Of a DNA stretch of 64,000 nt, positions 53,703 through 62,342 are shown piece by piece. Origin of the DNA: Zygnema cylindricum (taxonomy: Eukaryota; Streptophyta; Zygnematophyceae; Zygnematales; Zygnemataceae); the NCBI GenBank assembly GCA_037447655.1, contig JBBHKE010000716.1, positions 229,328-293,327 of the forward strand, read 5' to 3'. The translations under genes were made by a program, and so were the position numbers. Positions within the stretch are counted from its first letter, which is position 1; every line of letters starts with the position of its first letter. The notes below the pieces were generated by a model. That model was not told the DNA's origin. It worked only from the letters and a program-made list of their open reading frames with translations, and made no database searches.

Positions 53703-56700
53703 GTTTCAATTGCCTCTTCCTGAGTTAGTCTAATTATTCTCTTTTCTATATCTCTCTCTCTACTTGTATTCCCATAGCATATCTTGCCTCCCCTATGTCC
53801 TTCATCTCAAATCTTCCCTTCACATATGTTTTGAGTTTGTTGATTTTCTCCATTGACTTACTTAGAACAAGCAAATCATCAACGTAAATTGCAATAAAGA
53901 TGACACCTTCCTCATCTTCAAAAACATAAAATGAATTATCTGAAGTGATCCGAATGTATCCCAAACCAGTAAGGAACTCATCAAGTTTCTTGTGCCACAG
54001 TTTGGGCGTCTGTTTCAAGCCACAAGGAGATTTGATCAGCCGCCATACCTTACTTTTTTCTCCTTGTTCCACGAATCCTTCCGGCTGTCGCATGAAGATC
54101 TCCTCTTCTAGTTCTCCATGCAAGAAGGCAGTGTTGATGTCCATCTGGTGTACTTCCATCTCTTCTACAGCTGCCAGACTGGGAATTATCCTGACCGAGG
54201 GAAATCTGACGACCGGAGCAAAGGTTTCTTCGTAGTCTATTCCCTCTTTCTGAGTAAAACCTTTAGCCACTAACCGAGCCTTATATCGCTCAATAGTATT
54301 GTCAAGATTTAGTTTTAACTAACCCACTTACATCCAATTGGTTTGCGATCAGGTGGACAGTCCACCAATTCCCATGTATCACCCGCCATGATTGAAGCCA
54401 TCTCTTCATTTATGGCTGTCTTCCTCCGGTTTCTCTCCGGGCAGTTCATTGCCTCTCCATATGTTTGAGGTTCATCCGGATGAGAAAGTTTAGTTACCTT
54501 GTTGTTAACTTGTTTCTCTTGAAGCCTTTTGCTGCTTCTTCTTCCTCCATCAAAATCTGCGGCCGCAATAGATGGTTCCCGTGGATTCTTTCAAATCACC
54601 ATAGCTTCTTCCCTGTCCCCTCGAATCCATATCAGTTTCCACCACGCCTTCCGCTTCAGGTATAGAAGTCATCGGTGTTTCTAGGTCTTCCTCAGTGTGT
54701 TTTGAGCCTGCAAGGATATCTTCCGACCCTGCAAGAGTATCATCTTCTTGGAGACCCGGATAGTTAGGAAGGTGAAAGTCATCAGAATTGTCTGACGCAA
54801 ATCTGATTCTGACAGACTTTGAGGATTTGAAGGGATCTACTGACTTCCCTTCATCCATAGTTACTTAGTGTTTCACTAGAATTATATCTTCTCTTTTCAG
54901 ATCATACACTCTATACCTTTTTACATCCTCATCATATCCTAGCAAGTATCCGGGTTTCCCTTTAGGATCTAGTTTCCAGTTAGATCTGTCTGTATCTAAA
55001 CTGAAGAATTTACTACCGGAAACCTTTAACTAAGATAGATTTGGTTTTCGGCCGGTCCATCTCTCATATGGAGTTTGGTCTTTTACCGCCGATGTAAGTA
55101 CTCTATTTCTCAAATGATTAGCACAATTCATAGGTTCGGCCCAAAATCATTTTCCTATCCTTTTATTTGACAACATACTCTAGGCACTATCATTCAGTGT
55201 CCTATTCAATCTCTTGGCAACACCATTCTTTTCCGGGTTTTCCGAAACTGTCATTTGGTGTTGCACACCATCCTCTCTTAAGAACTCCTTAAACTGATTG
55301 GAGGCATATTCCCCTCCATTGTCACTTGTTACTCTTTTTTTTTGAGGTCTTGTGAAGCTTCTCGGCCTATGCTTTATATTGTTAGAAAAACTCCGAAGTT
55401 CTGATTTGTTTTTCAGAAAGTATACCGGGGAGTACCGAGACCAATCATCGGTAATGGTTAGCATAAATATTTTTCCTCTGGGTGACGGCATTCTTGTCGA
55501 TCCCAAATGTCCGTGTGTACCAAATCAAGGACTTTTTCTCCTTTATAAGTTGCTTCCTTTGGAAATGGTAACCTGTGTGTTTTAACTTGAGCACACCCAC
55601 TGCAATCACTTAAATTATCATGTTCCCCAAAGCGTATCCCTTAAACTACTCGCATATTTTTCATTCTTTTTAGCTTTTCTAGATTCACATGCCCAAGTCT
55701 CTTATGCCACAACATAATATCATTGACACCAATATAGTAAAGTTTGAGTTTTTCATTACTTAAAGCAAGCCTGAATATTCCTTGGCTACCTTTCTCAACA
55801 GTGAAGTACACATTTTCCTCAAAGCTAGCTGTAAAAACTCTTTTTCTATTGCCAGTTTCAAATCCTTTATCATCTAATACAGATGTAGAGATAAGGTTTT
55901 AGTTTAACTCCGGAATAACTAACACATCGGAGAAGGTAACTATTGAGGTTTTTCCCTCCACTACGACTTTCAAATCTATCGATCATACATAAGTAGTGGT
56001 AACTACCCTCCCATCCCCATATTCAATCTCTATTGTAGGAATCTTTCTCGGCTTAGTGAACAGATGCTTATCCTTGCACATGTGCATGGAAGCACCTGAA
56101 TCCACAATCCAGCCTCCTTCACCTTTCAGTCCACCGAAAGCACATTTTTGCTTTCGTGGGATTTTGACTTCAGTCTTTGCCTCCAACTCTTCATCCAAAA
56201 GAAGTTCATCGTCCTCCTCATCCGATTCCTCCTCGAGTATCTGTGTGATAAGCGTATTTTTCTTCCCTCGTGTTTGACCTCAAGTCTGCCCCTCCTTTAT
56301 CTGAAGCTCGGTCAATTTTGAACATTCTGCCATGTAATGCCTGGGTTTCTTACACAAATGAAAAAGCCCCTTTGGTCCCCTTGTTCCGGACTCATCAGAT
56401 TGATTTTTCAGGTCTTCCCCTCCATGACTTCCAAGGGGTTTCCGTGAATCTTTGTTTCTCCAACTTACTCCGGCCGCCAAGGCTTGTCCATTCTTAACTC
56501 CCCTCCGGATTTCGATTGTATTCTCTCGGACGAGAATCATACCAGCTATCGAATCCCATATCCACCTAGAGTCCGGCAGATCCTGTACCCGGTCACAATG
56601 TTCTCATACTCATCGGGTGGTTTCATGAGTAAGCAGTGTACCTTTGCCTTCTCGGTTTCTACTTTTCCAGCACACTCTTACTCCATGAAGAGTATAGCCA

Positions 56701-57227
56701 GGTCATTGCAAAAATCAAGCATCTTCTCTCATTTGTGAAAGTATCCCTGAATCCTTTGATCTGCTACTGTTCCTCAATGGTATTGCTTCGGTACATCTCT
56801 ATAAGCGTATCCCACAGATCGGATGCCCTTTCCACCTGCAAATGAGGACCTGCGAGTCCTTGTGTGAGATGACCGATAACAAAATGCTTGGGCTCCATGT
56901 TGTTATAGTCCCAGGTACCGAAGTCATTCTCCTCATTCCTCAAAATAATAGACATGAAAGCAGATTCGGAAACTATAGGTTTGGTTTTCTCTTTTTCTTT
57001 CCCCTTTTCCATCACGATGCTTTCTCCGTATTCTGAGTCCTCCAATGACGATGGATCTGGTTTCCTACCAAATTCTGATTCCTCCAAACCCTGGAGGAAT
57101 AGCAGGATCGGATGGGCACTTTACTCGCCCACTCACTATTCCCCAAAACCTTTTCTCACATAGGGCTCCCATCATCATACTCTCCAATAAGATGAACCCA
57201 GTCCCGTTAAATATGGGCACCCTAGAG

Positions 57228-57242
57228 GGTGGGCCCATAACC
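57228..57242 (-). promoter_or_regulatory. Primer-binding site of element 4
   Basis: Minus strand GGTTATGGGCCCACC. Here the first in-frame ATG is the one inside this site, because the upstream ATG of family I is out of frame. Confidence 0.85.
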
Positions 57243-58242
57243 GGTAACTCTGAGACCTCATTTTGGTACTCAGAGTAGGCAGCTTGCTAGAAGCCTTTAG
57301 GATAACCTCAGTTCTTTAAGCTTTGTCTAAATATTGTTGACACCCTAACAGAATACGGACTAACCAAAGTGCACCCCTTGGAAAAGCTGACTCCCCTGAG
57401 TCTGCCACAAAAAGAATCCTTGAATTTGCTCCCCAGAGCAGTTATTTATCAGTGGTCAAATGTGACCTTTTAAACAAAAACGCTCTGGGAGAGAGGTTAC
57501 TACCTAATATTTTCTAAGTCCTGAACCCCTCTCTTATCCCTTTGCTACTAAAGTACGGAGCCAATCAATTAAGTGTGCACTACAAAAAGGCACTTGGCTC
57601 GGAGTACTTTCTGTACGGCAAGTGTACGACATGGCCAAGAAGGTGACGCCTGCCATTTCCGGGTTCGCCCTGGTATGGCGCGAAAGATACTGCTATCCAA
57701 TGTAATGTTGCCACGTGTCACTCGGCGTGGCTGGGGCTGCAAACCGCCAAATCCTCCATTCCGCGATACTGGCTTTTTTCTGAGCCGTCCGATTGATATC
57801 GACCTTAATTTATAGTCGTTAAAATACAAGTAGTACTTTTAGATGTGATTCTATATAACTATATTTATGTGATTGTGGTCCGTTCGTCAGTTAAATGATT
57901 TTTCCTATTTGTACATCTTTAACTAGCTATCGTAACCTATATACCTCGACACAGGTGCTAGGCTACATGGTAACGACGCTGGTCTATTCAGACGGACGGT
58001 AGGTACCACGATCAAATCTTGGGTCCGTTAACTTTTTTGGTAAGTTTAACAAAGGACTGCCTTCTGACTTTAGGAGAAGCATATGCAACCATGGCTCTAG
58101 CTTCTTCTTTAGCCTCCAGTGAATACGACAAGTATGGGGCTAGAGAGAGAAGTTAGAAGCAGGTTGCCTCTTTCTTTCCTTCCTCATTATAGATTACTTA
58201 AGAAACTTAGAAAATACGCAAAACAACCTTTTAATTTCAACA
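57243..58242 (-). mobile_element. 5' LTR of element 4 (family II)
   Basis: 1,000 bp. The inner end reads GGTAACTCTGAG, with the expected TG changed. The outer end is TTTCAACA at 58,242. It carries the tRNA-like module, the CCATGG block near 58,090 and the GTAC-rich part near 57,610. Confidence 0.85.
57944..58038 (+). ncRNA. tRNA-like module in element 4 5' LTR (copy 11)
   Basis: Plus strand: TCGACACAGGTGCTAGGCTAC, GTCTATTCAGAC mini-stem, CCACGATCAAATCTTGG (T-arm with ATCAAAT loop) and TTTTTT at 58,033-58,038. Confidence 0.45.
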
Positions 58243-58396
58243 CATGGTAACTCTTTCCTTCCCCTTCCCGGTAACGCCTTCGTTACGGCCACTCTTCTCT
58301 TTCCAAATCCTGCGGAAGATAAGGTGAGAGTAGTCTCCCTTATCCCTCTGAGTAGCGCCACCCTTTATACCCACCACCGCCTCGCTTTCTGGTACT
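58243..58396 (-). pseudogene. Second DDE transposase copy, exon fragment
   Basis: After an ATCGCAG acceptor the minus strand gives Y-Q-K-A-R-R-W-W-V, then G-I-R-E-T-T and V-A-V-T-K-A-L-P. These match the first visible exon of the transposase at 19,170-18,664. One TAA follows R-W-W-V. The exon is cut at 58,242 by the LTR of element 4. Confidence 0.75.
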
Positions 58397-58449
58397 CTGC
58401 GATTGGTGTAAGGAAAAAAAAAATTAGTGACTGAATTCTTATGGAGATA

Positions 58450-58745
58450 AATAACTGAGTTAGGTTGGTCGTCGCTGAATTAGCGACAACAGATTGTCGT
58501 CGCCTAATTCAGCGACGACAGATGCTCGTCAGTGAATTAGGCGACGAAAATCTTTCGTCGCTAATTATGCGACGAGCATCTGTCATCGCTGAATGGAGTA
58601 AAACATGACTCCCCTAAGATTCATGGTTCAGCGACGACTGGAATTCGTCGCTGCTTACGGATGAACCTCTGTCGTCGCTATATTGAACTGGCCCGACTAA
58701 TTAAAAAAAAAAACGTTGCCAGTGTGTATGTTAGCGACGACAAGA
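58450..58745. repeat. GCGACGAC/GTCGTCGC array, second transposon copy
   Basis: At least ten AGCGACGA or TCGTCGCT words on both strands within 300 bp (for example GGTCGTCGCTGAATTAGCGAC and AATTCAGCGACGACAG, with TTTCGTCGCTAATTATGCGAC). Many form overlapping inverted repeats. The array lies just upstream of the transposase exon, as the cluster at 19,255-19,440 does for copy 1. Confidence 0.75.
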
Positions 58746-58799
58746 GAAGAGAGAAAAGAAATTATAATTAATTAGCAAGTAACAAACATACCTATTACT

Positions 58800-59720
58800 G
58801 CAATTTTTTTTTAGACAACTCCCGAGTGAGCATCGCCATTTGTTCTTGATGGGCGGCCAATTGCTCAGTGAGTGCCTTGATTGTTTCGTCGCCATTCCTC
58901 TTCTCTCGGTGGTGGAGGTGGGGTCATCGGACGCTAAACCCGTGGGATTTCACATAAACGCGGTCGCCTCACACGAACATTTCGGAACTTATGTAGAACC
59001 GAGGTACGAGCCGCACGCAAAGCTATTACCTTGGGAGTTATTCGACAATATCTAGGACGGCGTATAGACAAGGGTCCCACGGATGGTAAAGCCGCAATTG
59101 GTGGGGAACATTCACGCGATACCCGCGGTCATAGTGAACAATCCATGAATGTTGTGGATCGGCCGAATCGAATTGCCGTATGTGGGCGAACGTCGAGCCT
59201 CGGTCGTCACCGTCGATGAAGAGCCACGTCGGATGAGCGGGAACATCCGGAGGGATGTCTACATTTTCCGGTCGCGGATTTTCCTTTGGGTTTAGGGAGC
59301 GAGGTTAACCGTACCTCTTGTGTTCATGCCATTCGGCAACCGAAATGTAGTGCTCGATCCGAGGCACAAAACTGTCCATGTCCTCCTCTTACGTGGGAGG
59401 AGGCAAAAACCAATTAGGATCCTCAACTCGGTAGGGAGCTTGAGGACCCAAATTTCCCAATACAACGCCTCTCTCCCTATTTAGTGATGAAGGTACCTCA
59501 AACACGTCGTCATCATCCACGTATTCATCCTCTTGTTGTCGTCCCTCGCTATCCGGACTTTGCTCGTCCTCGGTGGCGGGCTCATCCACATCCTTCCATA
59601 CCCAAATATCCGTGGGATACTCTACCTGAGTGGGGGCTAGATATCCGTGGGGCTAGATTCTCAACCGACGGTTCCTCCCCATCCACAACGCTCTCATCGC
59701 TACAAGAAGTCGAAGGGACG
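58800..59720 (-). pseudogene. Unrecognised frame upstream of transposase
   Basis: One minus-strand frame from about 59,589 to 58,970 with only isolated stops. An acidic start (E-D-E-Y-V-D-D-D-D-V-F-E-V) is followed by H-Y-I-S-V-A-E-W-H-E-H-K-R-Y-G and P-T-W-L-F-I-D-G-D-D-R-G-S-T-F. A coiled-coil-like tail (A-H-Q-E-Q-M-A-M-L-T-R-E-L) is near 58,820. Its place before the array and the transposase exon suggests a companion ORF of the transposon. A relic of similar acidity precedes the array at 32.3 kb. I do not recognise the family. Confidence 0.45.
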
Positions 59721-59789
59721 TAATCTTCATCACTTCAATGAATAACTTTCCGTTTTTCAAGTTTTATTTCCCTCCTCCTCTCTAACCTT

Positions 59790-60530
59790 TTTTGTGCCTC
59801 ACTCCCTCCCCCCTCCTCTCGCTAATGAAAATCCTTTTTTTCCTTTTTTTTATCTTCCTCCTCTCCACTCTTCCCACCGCCTCACTTCCCTCCCCTTCCT
59901 CAACCATCGCCCCATTTCCCCTTCCTTCTTCATCTATCGCCGCCTCCCCTCCTGCCACACCTTCTTCTTCCCTCCCCCTCTCATCAATTTCCTTAATTTT
60001 ATTTGTTATCCTCCTACTCCTCCTCTCTACTCCTCCCCCCCTTTCACTTCCCTCCCCTTACTCAACCATCGCCCTTTTCCCCTTCCTTCCACACCTATAG
60101 CCGCGTCCCCTCCCGCCTCACCAACTTCCTCCTCCCCCCTCTCACCAAAAACCCTAATTTTCCTTTATAGCCTCGTACTCCTCCTTGCTACTCCTCCCCC
60201 CGCTTTACTACCCTCCTCTTCCTCAACCGTCGCCGCCTTTTCCCTTCCTACCTCAGAAAATACCGCCTCCCCCCACCCCTCCGCACTCAATGTGTTACCC
60301 CTCCCCTACCTCGCCTTTTTCCTCCTCCCTACATTTCCTTTTCACTCTCCTTTTCCTCTTCTCTACTGCTTCCCTCGCCTCTCTTTCCTTCTCCCCCTCC
60401 TCAACCGTCGCCTTTTCTCCCTTTCCCCCCTCATCATTTACCTCCTCCACCCTACTCACCTCAACAGATGCCTCCCTTTCGTTCCCTTCTCTTTCTCCTC
60501 CTTCCCTTATCCTCCTTCCCATCCAATGGC
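59790..60530. repeat. Polypyrimidine tandem array, 161-178 bp units
   Basis: About 740 bp that is overwhelmingly C and T on the plus strand. The landmark CTCAACC(A/G)TCGCC recurs at about 59,901, 60,063, 60,224 and 60,402, so units are about 161-178 bp and roughly four. A plus-strand frame (59,794-60,597) stays open, but its Ser/Pro/Leu-rich product simply mirrors the base composition. I treat it as repeat, not gene. Confidence 0.75.
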
Positions 60531-60838
60531 TAACGAGACTGCTGCCTCCCGTTGCCTTGCTAACTCTTCCGCGGTTGCTGTAATAAAGGGAGGATAGCGA
60601 CGACGATGAGCCACCACAGTACGTAATCAAAACACCCTATGGTTGTTATTCCCTCATATGATTTACATTTGTATAGTTCATCGTAAAACTCACCTGAAGT
60701 TGTTCCCAAACTTATAGATAGAGTACAAAAGCTTTATACAACCTTAAACACTCACAACACGACCTTTGCCCGTGTAACGGGCATTGATGTACTAGTAGAG
60801 AAAAATGAAGTTGAACGCCTCGCGGATGAACATCCGAC

Positions 60839-61072
60839 GGTCAGTATTACCTCCAAGACCTTCGGAGAGTATTGGCAAGATTCTCTGTAATGTTGTTTCG
60901 CGTATACAAACAAAATAAGCGGTACGGTTTGGTATGGATAGTCGCGGAATTATTACGGTCAGTATTACCTCCAAGACCTTCGGAGAGTATTGGCAAGATT
61001 CTGTGTAATGTTGTTTCGCGTATACAAACAAAATAAGCGGTACGGTTTGGTATGGATAGTCGCGGAATTATG
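60839..61072. repeat. 118-bp tandem duplication
   Basis: The block starting GGTCAGTATTACCTCCAAG occurs twice head to tail with period 118 bp and one visible base difference (TCTCTG/TCTGTG). Very recent duplication. Confidence 0.9.
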
Positions 61073-61078
61073 TAAACT

Positions 61079-61143
61079 ACCCCACTTTTCGACTGATGGA
61101 ACTTGACCCTTAGGGTGAACCTCCATCAGGCGAAAAGTGGGGT
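61079..61143. repeat. Long hairpin, 22-bp arms
   Basis: Arms 61,079-61,100 and 61,122-61,143 (ACCCCACTTTTCG...) pair with a single mismatch around a 21-base loop that itself contains CCCTTAGGG. It has the size of a small-RNA precursor or a MITE end. The inner part CCTCCATCAGGCG recurs inverted at 61,801-61,813. Confidence 0.75.
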
Positions 61144-61813
61144 CTTTACTGGAAAAAGTATACTTTCTTTCATATAGATCCAGCTCATTTTTGTACAGAG
61201 ACGTACTGATTTTATTTTTATTTTTTTTAAACATGATTACTGTCGGCGCGTCAAGATTCTCCAAACTGCTGGGCGACAACGTCGACCGTCCGATTATGTA
61301 TTTTCGAAGCAAGCGGTCACGTCGTCCAGTGATTAATTACTCTCCTCAGGAGGAGAGTCATCAATCATCGGACGTGTAAAATGTTTAAGCGTGGAAAGGT
61401 GACGTACGAGCCGCGCGCCTTCGGACAGGCGGGAATCAAATCCAACGAAAACCACAAAAAAAAATATTTGTTGAAGAATGTGTCGTGACGCAACCTCCAC
61501 GATCCGCTGACATCCGGAATTTATGGCGCCACGACGAAACAAGAACGACAAAACAGATACAAAACACGAACGTACAAATTGTACATTCACGTAATTTAAT
61601 TTTTCGACTGGATGTACGGATACACGTCTAGACATTGTGCTTTTGGAATCTTTGACTGCTCGTCGTCAGAACATGAACCTACGTGCGTCCAATCGAAAGA
61701 AAGCACGTACGCGATAGATTCCATTGCTGATACGACCTGATGCAGATGTGAACGAACGAAGTATTACTGCCAGTAAACGTTTCCGTACGATTACTGTCGG
61801 CGCCTGATGGAGG
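61120..61813. mobile_element. Possible small element with 13-bp inverted ends
   Basis: CCTCCATCAGGCG at 61,120-61,132 and its reverse complement at 61,801-61,813 bracket about 690 bp. Inside, GATTACTGTCGGCGC occurs at 61,236 and again, overlapping the right end, at 61,789. No coding sequence. The outer 61,079 hairpin complicates the left end. A MITE is one reading. Confidence 0.3.
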
Positions 61814-61836
61814 GCTACCCTTATTGGACTATATTT

Positions 61837-61860
61837 CAAATCACCTCGCGAGGTGATTTG
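61837..61860. repeat. 24-bp perfect palindrome
   Basis: CAAATCACCTCG followed directly by CGAGGTGATTTG, with no spacer. It could be a dimer-binding site or a cruciform. No gene context. Confidence 0.9.
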
Positions 61861-62342
61861 ATTTAAAGTTTGAACATGTGTTGAAAGGACGCGAAAGTGG
61901 GTCGAAATGCGCTAGACGACAAATTGTATTGCGTTAGACGACAAACTATTGTAAGTATAAAGTTTCAAGGTAACGCGTGGTAATTTCTATATTTTGGTAC
62001 GGCTTTTCTCGTTTTTTTCTAAGTTATGGGGGAAAACGACAGAAAATAACTATAACTTTAGCACATGCGAAAGTACCCTAACACCCGACACGTTGATCGG
62101 GTTTTCCACTACGCGAGGAGTAAAAAATGTACGTCATTAGTACAGCTCGTTCATTTGTACTGTACAGTACTATGGTATTTTTGTTCTATGATATCCAATT
62201 CTCGATAGTGCGGCTCTTTCCCCTGCCGCACATTACTTTACAAGGTGGAACGAAGTAGGCGGTGGTACCGAGTGATGGGCGTCAGGTTCCAGCGTCAGCT
62301 GCTTTGGAGTGAACTGGCGGGCATGTCGCCTCGGTCCGTAGA

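Larger units (their letters stand above)
52879..57242 (-). pseudogene. gag-pol of element 4, broken
   Basis: Minus-strand polyprotein starting M-G-P-P-S at the primer site. Gag (57,230-56,280) has several stops and frameshifts. The knuckle has lost its first Cys (F-H-L-C-K-K-P-R-H-Y-M-A-E-C). Protease W-I-V-D-S-G-A-S is intact (about 56,110). Integrase pieces run from 55,700 to 55,180 (S-D-N-G-G-E-Y, P-E-K-N-G-V-A). RT at 54,270-53,746 is open with H-Q-M-D-I-N-T-A-F-L and Y-V-D-D-L-L-V. The RNase H frame (53,702-52,908, 264 residues) is uninterrupted, with W-S-D-A-S-Y-G-D, S-T-M-E-A-E-Y and the usual end M-T-K-P-V-P-S-P. The 3' half is the best preserved copia coding in the window. Confidence 0.88.
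45889..58242 (-). mobile_element. Family II copia (element 4), interrupted
   Basis: Minus-strand copia whose 3' LTR (45,889-46,727 plus 52,726-52,878) is split by element 5. Without the insert it is about 6.35 kb. The 5' LTR is 57,243-58,242. LTR outer ends are TG (45,889) and CA (58,242). The flanks do not match (GAGGA left, CATGG right), and different sequences lie on either side: RT of element 3 on the left, a DDE transposase exon on the right. This points to recombination between two elements or a deletion at one LTR end after insertion. Confidence 0.85.

Noticed and set aside
59794-60597. 267-residue plus-strand open frame rich in Pro, Ser and Leu
   Set aside because: It lies wholly in the polypyrimidine tandem array, and all plus-strand frames there are open because C/T codons contain no stops. 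The composition explains it without a gene.
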